Shown: piece after piece, positions 1 to 7,977 of the stretch
Numbering within the stretch: the first letter of the stretch is position 1
Layout: the number at the start of each line of letters is the position of its first letter
Translations under genes and position numbers: made by a program
The notes under the pieces: generated by a model
Told to the model about the DNA's origin: nothing
Database searches by the model: none
Seen by the model: only the letters and a program-made list of their open reading frames with translations
DNA from: Micromonospora cabrerizensis
GTDB taxonomy: Bacteria; Actinomycetota; Actinomycetes; Mycobacteriales; Micromonosporaceae
Reading direction: 5' to 3'
Assembly (NCBI RefSeq): GCF_022230955.1
Contig: NZ_JAKKFI010000084.1
Span: forward strand, 124,001-188,000
DNA length: 64,000 nt

Positions 1-835
1 GCTGACCTGCATCAACTGGCTGCGCCAGGAGCCGTACGTGCGGGCCTGGTCGCAGGCCTACCGCGACGACGGGCTGGTCGTCGTCGGCGTGCACACGCCG
101 GAGTTCTCGTTCGAGCACGAGGTCGACGGGGTGCGCCGGGCGGTCGCGGCGCGATCGATCGACTACCCGGTCGCGGTCGACAACGACTACGCGATCTGGC
201 GCGCCCTCGGCAACCAGTACTGGCCCGCGCTGTACTTCGTCGACACCGACGGCGTCATCCGCGACGAGCACTTCGGTGAGGGGCGCTACGACCAGTCCGA
301 GCAGGTTCTCCAGCAACTGCTCGGCATCGAGCGCGACCCCGTACCCGTGCGGGGTCTCGGCCCGGAGGCGGAAGCCGACTGGGGTGACCTGCGGACGCCC
401 GAGACGTACCTCGGGTTCAGTCGCGGCGAGCACTTCGCGTCGCCGAACGGCCCCGCGCTCGACGAACGCCGCGCCTACGAGCTGCCGGAGAGCCTGGGCC
501 TCAACCAGTGGGCACTGGCGGGCGAGTGGACGATCGGGTCGGAGAGCGTCGTGGTCGATCGGGCCGGCGGCAGCATCGCCTTCCGGTTCCACGCCCGCGA
601 CGCGCATCTCGTGCTGGCCCCCGGGACGGGACGGTCGATCCCCTTCCGGGTGCTCCTCGACGGCGACGCTCCCGGCCCGTCACACGGCGTCGACGTCGAC
701 GAGGCCGGCAACGGCGTGCTCCAGGACGGCCGCCTCTACCAGCTCGTCCGCCAGGACGGCGCGGTCCGGGAGCGGACCCTGGAGGTCACGTTCGACGAAC
801 CTGGCGCCCAGGCGTACGCCTTCACGTTCGGCTGA
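1..835 (+). CDS. Thioredoxin-fold (redoxin/DipZ-like) protein, 5' end cut by window edge
   Basis: The reading frame is open from base 2 and stops at 835, so the N-terminus lies outside the window. The first visible residues, LTCINWLRQEPYVRAW, match the active-site region of TlpA/DipZ-type thioredoxin-fold proteins, in which one cysteine precedes INWLR. The next stretch (VVVGVHTPEFSFEH, then YPVAVDNDYAIWRALGNQYWPALYFVDTDG) is the rest of the redoxin fold, including a cis-proline-type WPALYF. The C-terminal ~130 residues form a separate beta-rich domain like the one attached to the redoxin domain in DipZ homologues. The likely role is extracytoplasmic thiol-disulfide chemistry. A membrane part could lie upstream. 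Its stop overlaps the convergent next gene by 14 bases. Confidence 0.8.
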   Translation, partial: LTCINWLRQEPYVRAWSQAYRDDGLVVVGVHTPEFSFEHEVDGVRRAVAARSIDYPVAVDNDYAIWRALGNQYWPALYFVDTDGVIRDEHFGEGRYDQSEQVLQQLLGIERDPVPVRGLGPEAEADWGDLRTPETYLGFSRGEHFASPNGPALDERRAYELPESLGLNQWALAGEWTIGSESVVVDRAGGSIAFRFHARDAHLVLAPGTGRSIPFRVLLDGDAPGPSHGVDVDEAGNGVLQDGRLYQLVRQDGAVRERTLEVTFDEPGAQAYAFTFG

Positions 836-1706
836 GGCGCAGATCGACGGTGCTCACCGTGTCGGAGACCGGTGAGAAACTCCGCACCTGAGCGCCGGGA
901 CGCAGGCGGCTGTCCGTCGCGTACCGGTCGGTGAGCGCCTTCTCCGCGCCCTCGTCGCCGTCGTCGGCGGCGAGCAGCAGGGCGGCGATCTCGTCGGCGA
1001 GCGTGAGGTCGGCGTCGGTGAGGTCGTCGGTCATCGCGCCGAAGCTGTCCCACAGCAAAAGCTCGTCCTTCTGCCGGTGAGCCAGCTCCTGGATGACGTA
1101 GTCGTGGATGAACCAGGCACCGCGGATCGGCGATTCCGGGGCCACGCCGTAGACGTCGGGGTCGATCGCCCCGGCCCGGTACGCCGACCACACCCGTGCT
1201 GCCGAGTCGAAGAGCCCGGCCGTCGGGTCGATGTCGTAGCCGTCGAACCGCCGGTCGCCGGCCGGGTCGATCTCCGGGTCGGCCCAGACCCAGCGGTGGC
1301 CGTTCCAGTACTCCAACAGGACGTGATCGTGGTGCCAGCCGGGCGTGAAGTAGGAGGCGAACCCGACCCGGCTGCGGCTGGGAACGCCGTGTTGGCGCAG
1401 CACCGCCACCGAGAGCAACGTGTGGTCCCGGCAGCAGCCGGCCACCCGGTCGACGGCCGGGCGCTCAGCGGTGAGTGGCAGGGGAAAACGGGCCTGGTCC
1501 GTGTCCAGGATGCGGTCCACCCAGCGGCAGTTGACCTCATCGAGCCGGTCGGTGGGCAGGTCAACCCCGCCGGCCCGGTAGTGGACGATCACGTTGCGGG
1601 CGGTCGCCGCCACTGTGGGAATGTCGGTCGCCACGGCGTCGAGAAGCCCGCCGTGCCGACCGGGGTCGCTGTAGGGGGAGTGGTTCCGGTAGTCATCGAG
1701 GTCCAT
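822..1706 (-). CDS. Transglutaminase-like domain protein
   Basis: This 294-residue cytoplasmic protein shows a transglutaminase-like cysteine-protease fold. The candidate triad is Cys91/Cys92 in GCCRDHTLL, His128 in WHHDHVLLEYW and Asp143 in WADPEIDP, in the usual Cys-His-Asp order and spacing. After the core come ~150 mostly helical, charged residues with no fold I recognise. ATG at 1706 gives MDLDDYRNHSPYSD, a typical N-terminus for this actinobacterial family. The 3' end overlaps the convergent redoxin gene. The substrate cannot be inferred; it may be a peptidase or an amidase rather than a cross-linking enzyme. Confidence 0.8.
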   Translation of the reverse strand: MDLDDYRNHSPYSDPGRHGGLLDAVATDIPTVAATARNVIVHYRAGGVDLPTDRLDEVNCRWVDRILDTDQARFPLPLTAERPAVDRVAGCCRDHTLLSVAVLRQHGVPSRSRVGFASYFTPGWHHDHVLLEYWNGHRWVWADPEIDPAGDRRFDGYDIDPTAGLFDSAARVWSAYRAGAIDPDVYGVAPESPIRGAWFIHDYVIQELAHRQKDELLLWDSFGAMTDDLTDADLTLADEIAALLLAADDGDEGAEKALTDRYATDSRLRPGAQVRSFSPVSDTVSTVDLRLSRT

Positions 1707-1759
1707 GGGGCCAGTCTCCGGTCCGCCACGGTGTCAGGGTCAAGGCGCCTTTCCGGATA

Positions 1760-2347
1760 GTGTCGACTGCTGTGACAGCGCCCGAGATCACCATCGCCAC
1801 CCCAGCGGACCGTCCGGCAGTGGTCGACACGCTGGTCGCCGCGTTCGTCAAGGATCCCATCCTGCGGCACCTGTTCCCCGACGAGGAAACCTATCCGCGC
1901 TACGCCGCCGCCTTCTTCGGCAACCTCTTCGACAAGCGGGTGCACCGCTCGTCGATCTGGACGACCGGTGGGGGAGCGTCGGTCGCCATCTGGGAGCCAC
2001 CGGTCGAGACGCCGGCGGCCGGCCACGAGACGCCGGCGGAAGCCCGATACCCCGCTGACGTTCAGGCCCGCGTCCAGGGCTACGACGATGCTCTGCACGC
2101 CGCCCTGCCCGCGTTCCCGTTCTGGTACCTCGGGGTCCTGGGCACCCACCCCGATAATGCGGGCCGCGGTTGGGGTCGCGCCGTCATGCGCGCCGGGCTG
2201 GATCGCGCCGCCGCCGACGGTCTGCCGGCGATCCTGGAGACCAGCAAACCGGCCAACGTCGAGCTGTACCGCCGTGCCGGCTGGGAGGTGCTGGGCTTCC
2301 TGTCGGAACCGGTGCCCACCTGGATCATGCAGCAGCCGCCGCGCTGA
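1760..2347 (+). CDS. GNAT family N-acetyltransferase
   Basis: This 195-residue protein has the GNAT fold. The acetyl-CoA pyrophosphate-binding loop is visible as LGTHPDNAGRGWGRAVM, followed by the C-terminal ETSKPANVELYRRAGWEVLG typical of small-molecule acetyltransferases that resemble the Streptomyces puromycin acetyltransferase-like group. It begins divergently from the transglutaminase-like gene, 53 bases away. GTG 1760 is used; GTG 1772 is an equally plausible start because neither has a strong ribosome-binding site. The acceptor substrate is unknown. Confidence 0.85.
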   Translation: MSTAVTAPEITIATPADRPAVVDTLVAAFVKDPILRHLFPDEETYPRYAAAFFGNLFDKRVHRSSIWTTGGGASVAIWEPPVETPAAGHETPAEARYPADVQARVQGYDDALHAALPAFPFWYLGVLGTHPDNAGRGWGRAVMRAGLDRAAADGLPAILETSKPANVELYRRAGWEVLGFLSEPVPTWIMQQPPR

Positions 2348-2381
2348 ACACGCTGATTGCGCGCCTCCTACGATCGGCGGC

Positions 2382-2885
2382 GTGCACACCACCCCGGATG
2401 TGGAGTCAGATCCGGCGCACGTCCCCAACCCGTGCGTGCTCGACCCGGAGCGGGTCACCGAGTACCCGGGTTGGGACCTCCCGGATGCCGTGTGGCCGCA
2501 GATCGAGGGCACGATGAGGCAGGTCGCGCAGGAGACCGGTTGGGAGTACGAAACCGATCTGGCGGTCGCCTCGGGGATCAAGGTCGGCGGCTACCCCGGA
2601 TGGACCCAGTCTCCGGACTGGCCGGTCTGCGAGTGCGGCTCGCGCATGAACCATCTGCTGACGGTCGCCAGCTGGGAGTTCGGCCGCGGTGACGAAAAGC
2701 GGTGGATTCCGGTAGAGGATCGTCCGGCGATGGCCGGTTGGGGATGGGACGCCGGCGACGATCACTCGTGGCGGACGATCCAGAACCCGAGTGGCCTCAT
2801 GCTGGGCGACGTCGGCGGGATCTACCTCTTCGTCTGCACCGCCTGCCCCACCAGACCGTTCGACTACCGCTTCGACTGTTCCTGA
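2382..2885 (+). CDS. DUF1963-like protein with two paired-cysteine sites
   Basis: This 167-residue protein starts at GTG 2382, 34 bases after the GNAT gene, and is probably cotranscribed with it. The core GGYPGWTQSPDWPVCECGSR and the final GLMLGDVGGIYLFVCTACP look like the end of the YwqG/DUF1963 family. Cys-x-Cys plus a later Cys-x-x-Cys could bind zinc. No catalytic residues stand out. I assign a family resemblance only, not a function. Confidence 0.6.
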   Translation: MHTTPDVESDPAHVPNPCVLDPERVTEYPGWDLPDAVWPQIEGTMRQVAQETGWEYETDLAVASGIKVGGYPGWTQSPDWPVCECGSRMNHLLTVASWEFGRGDEKRWIPVEDRPAMAGWGWDAGDDHSWRTIQNPSGLMLGDVGGIYLFVCTACPTRPFDYRFDCS

Positions 2886-2933
2886 CGAATCCGGATGGTC
2901 ACTGGCAGACTCACGTCCCCGGCCTACGGCCGA

Positions 2934-2978
2934 ATCTTGGACAGTTTCCGTTAGCTAATAACGGAAACTGTCCAAGAT
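2934..2978. repeat. GATC-capped hairpin element 1 (20-bp perfect stem)
   Basis: The arms ATCTTGGACAGTTTCCGTTA (2934-2953) and their exact reverse complement (2959-2978) enclose a 5-base loop, GCTAA. The element lies between two convergent genes (stops at 2885 and 3007) and is clearly more A+T-rich than its surroundings. The right arm runs into AGATCT. There is no downstream T-run on either strand. It could end transcription from both sides, or be a small mobile palindrome related to the other GATC elements here. Confidence 0.9.
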
Positions 2979-3006
2979 CTATGCGTGACCACCAGCCAGG
3001 CTGGCC

Positions 3007-3597
3007 TCAGGCGGCGAAGATGCGCCCATAGATCTCGTCGATGACGTCGTTCTTCGCCAGGCTGTAATCACGGGATCGGTGCGCGGTGTCCCGCGCGAGG
3101 CGCCGCTTGGTCGCGGCGTAGAGCTCCCGGTCGTGGGGATGCGAGCGCAGCCAGTCGCGGAACAGCCGGTGCCGGACGGGTTCCGGCGCACCCTGCGGCC
3201 AGACGTGCAGGTTGACGTCCTCGGCGGGGCTGAGCAGCATCCGGTGCCCGTGCCACCAGGGCTCCCGCAGGACGAGCCGGTAATCGAGCCGTTCCAGGGC
3301 GGGGAGATATCCGGACTCCTCGGCGGTGTCCTCGACGACGAGGTCGATGTCGATGACGGGCTTGGCCGCGAGCCCCGGCACCGCCGTGGACCCGACGTGT
3401 TCCACCCCGATGATCAGGGCGCCCAGCGCCTCGGTGAGCGCCGAGCGGACGGTGATGAACCGCTGCGCCCAGGCCGGGTCGTACTCCTCGATGACGACGG
3501 ACTCCCACGTCCGTGGTGGGTCGCCGACCAGGCCGGCCCCGACCTGTTCGGGGGTGCCGTGGAAGCGCTGTACGACGTCCTGCGGATACTCGGCCAC
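3007..3597 (-). CDS. GrpB family (UPF0157) nucleotidyltransferase-fold protein
   Basis: This 196-residue protein carries the GrpB signature HVGSTAVPGLAAKPVIDIDLVV with the two aspartates typical of a nucleotidyltransferase fold, then WWHGHRMLL and VNLHVWPQG. The biochemical role of the family is poorly known; a CoA- or nucleotide-linked transfer has been suggested for some members. I chose GTG 3597 because GGAGG sits five bases upstream, although an ATG at 3675 is in frame. It is divergent from the AraC-type regulator at 3741. Confidence 0.8.
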   Translation of the reverse strand: MAEYPQDVVQRFHGTPEQVGAGLVGDPPRTWESVVIEEYDPAWAQRFITVRSALTEALGALIIGVEHVGSTAVPGLAAKPVIDIDLVVEDTAEESGYLPALERLDYRLVLREPWWHGHRMLLSPAEDVNLHVWPQGAPEPVRHRLFRDWLRSHPHDRELYAATKRRLARDTAHRSRDYSLAKNDVIDEIYGRIFAA

Positions 3598-3740
3598 GTC
3601 GACCTCCGGTGGAAGCGAAGTCCGCCAGGCTACGACACGGCGATCGGTGCGATCCCACCCGACCGATGCGGGCACCGGATGTCGGGTGGGCCACCGAGCC
3701 CGCGACCTAGCGTCGGTACTCGACAGGGAAGGAGATCCGG

Positions 3741-4607
3741 GTGCTGGATCGGCTCAACGAGGCCATGACGTACATCGAGCGGCACCTCGACCAGCGGATC
3801 GAGGTGGCTGAGCTGGCGCGGATCGCGCTGACGTCGGAGTACCACTTCCGGCGGCTGTTCTCCGCGCTGGCCGGGATGCCGCTGTCGGAGTACATCCGCC
3901 GGCGTCGGCTCACCGTTGCCGGCGCGGACGTGCTGGCGGGGGAGCGGACGTTGCTCGACGTCGCGGTGCACTACGGCTACGGGTCTGCCGAGGCGTTCGC
4001 CCGGGCGTTCCACGCCGTGCACGGCGTGGGGCCCGGAGAGGCTCGGCGTACGGGGGCAGCGCTGCGTGCCCAGCCCCGGATGTCCTTCCGACTCACCGTC
4101 GAAGGGAGCGGCAGCATGGAGTACCGAATCGTCAGCAAGGACGCGTTCGCGCTGGTGGGGCGCAAGGCCCGGGTCCCGCTGGTGCACGAGGGGATGAACC
4201 CGGCAATCGTCGCGTTCATCCGCAGCATCGACAAGGAGACGACCGCATGGATCGAGTCGCTCTCCGATCAGGAGCCGGCCGGGATCGTCAACGTCAGCGA
4301 CAACCTCGCCGACCGCCGGGAGGAGGGCACCGAGTTGGACTACTGGCACGGTGTGGTGACCGGTGCCGTGCCACCGGAGGACCTGGACGCGCTGCCGGTG
4401 CAGGCCGGGACGTGGGCGGTGTTCACCACCTCCGGGGCGTTCCCGCAGGCGGTGCAGCACCTGTGGCGTGACGTGTTCACCCAGTGGTTTCCGTCCAACC
4501 CGTACCGCAGCCGACCTGGACCGGAGATCTCCCGGGTCCGGGTGTCCGCGGACGGCACCGAGGCGGACGCCGAGCTGTGGATCCCGGTGGAGCGGGCCGC
4601 GTCCTGA
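3741..4607 (+). CDS. AraC family regulator with GyrI-like effector domain
   Basis: This 288-residue protein has two parts. Residues 1-100 contain an N-terminal AraC/XylS DNA-binding domain with two helix-turn-helix units (IEVAELARIALTSEYHFRRLFSALAG and LLDVAVHYGYGSAEAFARAFHAVHG). Residues ~130-288, starting MEYRIVSKDAFALVG, form a GyrI/Rob-like small-molecule-binding domain. This layout is typical of regulators that sense drugs or other hydrophobic ligands. GTG 3741 follows AAGGAGA. Its target may be the divergent grpB-like gene or itself; no operator is evident. Confidence 0.88.
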   Translation: MLDRLNEAMTYIERHLDQRIEVAELARIALTSEYHFRRLFSALAGMPLSEYIRRRRLTVAGADVLAGERTLLDVAVHYGYGSAEAFARAFHAVHGVGPGEARRTGAALRAQPRMSFRLTVEGSGSMEYRIVSKDAFALVGRKARVPLVHEGMNPAIVAFIRSIDKETTAWIESLSDQEPAGIVNVSDNLADRREEGTELDYWHGVVTGAVPPEDLDALPVQAGTWAVFTTSGAFPQAVQHLWRDVFTQWFPSNPYRSRPGPEISRVRVSADGTEADAELWIPVERAAS

Positions 4608-4612
4608 CTCGC

Positions 4613-4649
4613 GGTGCCGGGTCGGCGGTGCGCCCGTCGACCCGGCACC
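4613..4649 (+). terminator. Hairpin after the AraC-type gene
   Basis: GGTGCCGGGTC at 4613-4623 pairs exactly with GACCCGGCACC at 4639-4649, leaving a 15-base loop. It begins six bases after the regulator's stop codon and has no T-run. This is a plausible actinobacterial terminator, placed by position and stem strength only. Confidence 0.5.
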
Positions 4650-4741
4650 CGCCGTTCACCGCCACTGACCGGGCGGGTGGTCGGGCCGCCGTAGATCCGC
4701 GAGTACGCCGAAGTGGTCGCAGTCCCCACCCTATGTAGAGT

Positions 4742-4758
4742 TCCGATACAGTGGTCGG
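4742..4758 (+). promoter_or_regulatory. -10-like TCCGATACA motif directly before padR 1
   Basis: TCCGATACA ends eight bases before the ATG of the PadR gene. The same nonamer (TCCGATATA) stands at exactly the same distance before the second PadR gene at 29498. Used as a -10 box it would place the transcription start at or near the start codon, giving a leaderless mRNA. CCGA at 4743 and TCGG at 4755 also form a short inverted repeat that could be an autoregulatory operator. No convincing -35 box is seen. Confidence 0.45.
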
Positions 4759-5091
4759 ATGCGGATCACCATTCCGGTCGCGAAGGTGCTCGCGGCACTG
4801 CTCGCCGAGCCCGACGCGCAGCGCTACGGGCTGGACCTGATGCGATTGACCGGCCTGCCCAGCGGCACCCTCTATCCGGTGCTGCACCGGCTGAGCGCGG
4901 CCGGCTGGCTGGAATCCGACTGGGAGACGATCGACCCCGTCGCGGCCGGCCGGCCGGCCCGCCGCTACTACCGGCTCACCGCTGTCGGGGTGACGCAGGC
5001 CCGTCAGGCGCTCGCCGACCTGCGCGCCGCGATCCCCGACGATCGTCCCTCGTGGGGCGGCACCGAGCCCACCGGAGCGCCAGCATGGTGA
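4759..5091 (+). CDS. PadR family transcriptional regulator
   Basis: This 110-residue regulator has the PadR winged helix: KVLAALLAEPDAQRYGLDLMRLTGLPSGTLYPVLHRLSAAGWLESDWE, then a wing RPARRYYRLTAVGVTQAR. The C-terminal dimerisation helix is short. No Shine-Dalgarno sequence precedes the ATG, in keeping with a possible leaderless start. The stop overlaps the start of the next gene (ATGGTGA), so the two are translationally coupled. This PadR-plus-membrane-protein arrangement recurs at 28156-29498. Confidence 0.9.
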   Translation: MRITIPVAKVLAALLAEPDAQRYGLDLMRLTGLPSGTLYPVLHRLSAAGWLESDWETIDPVAAGRPARRYYRLTAVGVTQARQALADLRAAIPDDRPSWGGTEPTGAPAW

Positions 5092-6071
5092 CCCGCCGGG
5101 CCGCCGAGCTGCTGCTGGAGCTGGCCGCGCGCCGCTGGCCAACCGACGTCCGCGACGACCTGCGCCGCGAGTGGGCCGCCGAGCTGCACGTGCTCGCCGC
5201 GAGCGGTCGCCGGACGAAGATGCTCGGCTTCGCGGTCAGCCTGGCGGTCAGTCGGGCCGGCGCCCCGATCGTCGACCGCCGCCTGGTGCGCGGTCGGGTC
5301 GGCCGTACCGTGGCGGCGTTGCTGCTGTCCCCGATCGCCTGCGTCGGGATCGTGCTCGTCAGTGCGTACGCCCTGTACCCGATCCAGCGCGTGTTGGCCG
5401 AGAGCTGGTCGGATCGGGCGCAGAGGCCGCTCTGGGCGGCGTTCACCGTCGGGTTGGGGCTGCTGCTGGCGGTGTTCGCCGCGCGCTGGGCTCGGCAGAC
5501 CGCACTCGACGGCCCGGTACACATCACGCTCGGCGTGGTGCTCCCCATCGGGGCGGCCACGGTCGCTCTCCTGTACGTCCTCTATCCGGACGACCTGGCT
5601 TCCACCCTGCCCGGTCTGCTGCTCTGGTTGGCCGGTCTGACGCTGGCCCTCTGGGCCGCGGCAAGCCTCGCCGCTCGGCATCGCCTCCGCGTGGCCTGGG
5701 CGGTGGGCGTCCTCGGCGCACTCGCCGCCGCCGACCTCGCGATGATTCTCGCCGTGGTCGACGCGATCTCGGCGGGCTATCGCGCTGGCCCGGTCATCGG
5801 TCCGACGCCGGTGGAGAGCATCGACCGGATCTCCGCGCCGCTGTGGCTCCTCGCCGCCTGGACGGACTGGAACGTCGGCCTACCCGGACCCGCGATTCCA
5901 TGGGAGATCTTTGGAATCATCAGCAACCGGGTGCCGATCGAACCAATGCTCTACCTGGCCTGCACGCCGTACGCGCTCGCGTACACCATCCGGGCGGCGC
6001 GGTCGACCCCCGCCGAGCCGGTGGCACTCGCGCCAACGCCAGCCCCGACCCCGACCCCGTCGTCGGTCTGA
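5085..6071 (+). CDS. Multi-pass membrane protein coupled to PadR
   Basis: This 328-residue protein starts at ATG 5085 inside the end of the PadR gene. A soluble, charged N-terminal part (LLLELAARRWPTDVRDDLRREWAAELHVL) is followed by about six to eight hydrophobic segments, beginning TVAALLLSPIACVGIVLVSAYAL, and a Pro/Thr-rich cytoplasmic tail (PTPAPTPTPSS). No enzyme motif is seen. By context it is the regulated partner of the PadR repressor. The family resembles the short sensor or assembly proteins that accompany PadR in actinobacteria, but the function is unknown. Convergent with the Nudix gene, 9 bases apart. Confidence 0.7.
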   Translation: MVTRRAAELLLELAARRWPTDVRDDLRREWAAELHVLAASGRRTKMLGFAVSLAVSRAGAPIVDRRLVRGRVGRTVAALLLSPIACVGIVLVSAYALYPIQRVLAESWSDRAQRPLWAAFTVGLGLLLAVFAARWARQTALDGPVHITLGVVLPIGAATVALLYVLYPDDLASTLPGLLLWLAGLTLALWAAASLAARHRLRVAWAVGVLGALAAADLAMILAVVDAISAGYRAGPVIGPTPVESIDRISAPLWLLAAWTDWNVGLPGPAIPWEIFGIISNRVPIEPMLYLACTPYALAYTIRAARSTPAEPVALAPTPAPTPTPSSV

Positions 6072-6080
6072 CCGCGTAGC

Positions 6081-6578
6081 TCAGTCGGGAACGTCGTCCC
6101 ACGTCATGCCCGGCTCCAGGTAACCGGTCGACTTGTTGTCGCGCAGGGCGTAGGCGATGACCAGCAGGGCGTGCTTGTCCAGCTCGGGCAGCCGGTCCAA
6201 TCCGAACCACCGCACGGCCAGCGACTCGTCGTCGTTGACCCGGGCGGTGCCGGCCACCACCCGGCACAGGAAGCCCAGGTTCAGGTATTCGCACTGGTCC
6301 CCGTTGGGGTACGTGTGCGGGTGCGACACGGCGCTGGACATCCGCACCGGCGCGACGTCCAGACCCGTCTCCTCCCGCACCTCGCGGACCAGCGCGGTCG
6401 CCGGCTGTTCGCCCGGCTCGACGAACCCGCTGATCACCGACCAGCGCCCGTCGTCGGAACGCTGGCCGAGCAGCAGCTCCCCGGCGTCGTTGCGGATCAC
6501 CGCGCTGACGCTGGGCAGCCAGAGCAGGTCGTGGCCGACGTGCTCGCGCATCGCCACGATGTAGTCCGGTGTCGCCAT
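6081..6578 (-). CDS. Nudix hydrolase
   Basis: This 165-residue hydrolase has a complete Nudix box, GFVEPGEQPATALVREVREETGL (GX5EX7REUXEEXG), starting near residue 52. The family hydrolyses nucleoside diphosphates linked to another group. The N-terminus (MATPDYIVAMREHVGHDLLWLPSVSAVI) matches the common actinobacterial group annotated as NUDIX or MutT-like. The substrate is not determined by the sequence. ATG 6578 is the only sensible start. Confidence 0.92.
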   Translation of the reverse strand: MATPDYIVAMREHVGHDLLWLPSVSAVIRNDAGELLLGQRSDDGRWSVISGFVEPGEQPATALVREVREETGLDVAPVRMSSAVSHPHTYPNGDQCEYLNLGFLCRVVAGTARVNDDESLAVRWFGLDRLPELDKHALLVIAYALRDNKSTGYLEPGMTWDDVPD

Positions 6579-6754
6579 CCGGCGATCATAGGCGCGCCCA
6601 CACAGCGAGGCTCACCTGCGCATCTTCTGGTGTTCCAGTCCCACGCGTTTCGCCATTCCGGCCCGACGAACCCCATGCATATCTACTGTGGAGAGGGTCG
6701 GCGACTTGTGCGATCCGGTGGCGGCCTGCCGGTTCGCGGTGCACAGTGATTCCC

Positions 6755-6958
6755 ATGAGCGACAGCGAACGTGGTGGGCAGTTCTACTGGTGCACCCGGC
6801 ATCACCGGGTCGAGACGGACGCCGACGTGTGTCCGGCGAAGCACGTTCTCGGCCCGTACAACTCGGCGGCCGACGCGGAGAACGCCCTGCAACGCGTGCA
6901 GGAGCGGAACGAGGCGTGGGATGCCGAGGACGCTCGTTGGGCCGGGGAGGACAAGTAG
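6755..6958 (+). CDS. Small conserved actinobacterial protein with SPOR-like tail
   Basis: This 67-residue protein, MSDSERGGQFYWCTRHHRVE..., belongs to a group of short proteins with the pattern FYWC-x2-HHRVE, a cysteine a little further on, and LGPYNSAADAENALQRV. The LGPY-x-S-x3-A-x2-AL stretch is what leads such proteins to be annotated as SPOR-domain-like. Two cysteines and two histidines (C-x2-HH plus VCPAKH) could bind a metal (inference). It lies 82 bases before the histone-like gene, in the same direction. No function is known to me. Confidence 0.6.
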   Translation: MSDSERGGQFYWCTRHHRVETDADVCPAKHVLGPYNSAADAENALQRVQERNEAWDAEDARWAGEDK

Positions 6959-7040
6959 GCGGCGCGGGACGGCCCGTGCCGAGGTATTTCGTGCTCCGCG
7001 AGGACGCACGCGAGAGCACGTCCCCAAGGAGGGAACCACG

Positions 7041-7892
7041 ATGGCCGAAGCACAGCAGGCCACCACCCGCCCGGCCGCCCGACGCACCACCGCGAAGAAG
7101 ACCGCCGCGGCGGAGCGCAACACGGCGGCGAGCCGGACCACCCCCGTCCGCAAGTCCACCGCGGGTGCGAAGGCGGCGAAGGCCCCGGCGAGGAAGGCCG
7201 CCGGCGGCGCGGGACGTGCCCCGGCGAAGAAGACCACCACGGCGGCCACGAAGGCTCCCGCGAAGAAGGCGACGACCAAGGCGACGACCAAGGCCACCAC
7301 CACGGCCAAGAAGGCCCCCGCGAAGAAGACCACCACCCGCTCGACCACGGTCGCGGCGACGCGGGCCCCGGCCTCCGCGACGCGCAAGACCACCGCCGCC
7401 GCGAAGAAGACGACGGGTACGGCGAAGAAGACCGCGGGCACCGCGAAGAAGACCACCAGCGCCGCGAAGAAGACCGTGAGCGCTGCGAAGAAGACCACCA
7501 CCTCGACGGCGAAGAAGACCACCGCCGCGGCGAAGGCACCGGCGCGTAAGGCCGCGACCAAGGCATCCGCCGTCAAGAAGACCGCGGCGAAGCGGACGGC
7601 GGCGACGAAGACGGCCGCCAAGAAGGCTCCGGCGAAGAAGACCGCGTCGACCGGTCCCGGCGGCGGCGCTCGCAAGGCCCCGGCGAAGAAGGCCCCGGCC
7701 GCGAAGGTGACGGGCACCTCGTCGACCACCGCGCGCAAGGCGGCGGCGAAGAAGGCTCCGGCGAAGAAGACCGTCGCGGCCAAGGCCCCGGCCCGCAAGG
7801 TGACCGCCCGCACGTCACCGGCCCGCCCTGCCGCCGCCCGCGCCACCGCCCCCCGGAGCCCGCGCAGCGCTGCCCGGAAGGCGACCGGCTGA
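7041..7892 (+). CDS. Lysine/alanine-rich histone H1-like protein
   Basis: This 283-residue protein consists almost wholly of Ala, Lys, Thr, Pro and Arg, with dozens of AAKKTT, APAKKT and APARKA repeats, like the C-terminal tail of eukaryotic H1 or of the actinobacterial HupS/HupB proteins. No HU fold precedes it: the ATG at 7041 has an excellent AAGGAGG eight bases upstream, and the first 30 residues are already low-complexity. It should be strongly basic and bind DNA or RNA without base specificity. It may compact the nucleoid (inference). The GC-rich repeats give long open frames in other phases that are not genes. Confidence 0.85.
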   Translation: MAEAQQATTRPAARRTTAKKTAAAERNTAASRTTPVRKSTAGAKAAKAPARKAAGGAGRAPAKKTTTAATKAPAKKATTKATTKATTTAKKAPAKKTTTRSTTVAATRAPASATRKTTAAAKKTTGTAKKTAGTAKKTTSAAKKTVSAAKKTTTSTAKKTTAAAKAPARKAATKASAVKKTAAKRTAATKTAAKKAPAKKTASTGPGGGARKAPAKKAPAAKVTGTSSTTARKAAAKKAPAKKTVAAKAPARKVTARTSPARPAAARATAPRSPRSAARKATG

Positions 7893-7977
7893 GCGCAGGT
7901 CGACCCCGCTCACCCGGGGGAGATATCTCGGCCGGTCACCGGAAGCGGATCACCGGCGACGCTGTCAGGATTGACCC

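Noticed and set aside
6683..7846. Long Ala/Val/Phe-rich open frame antisense to the histone-like gene
   Set aside because: It is the complement of AAG/GCC repeats. It has no ribosome-binding site and no family resemblance, while the sense frame has both a good start and a known composition.
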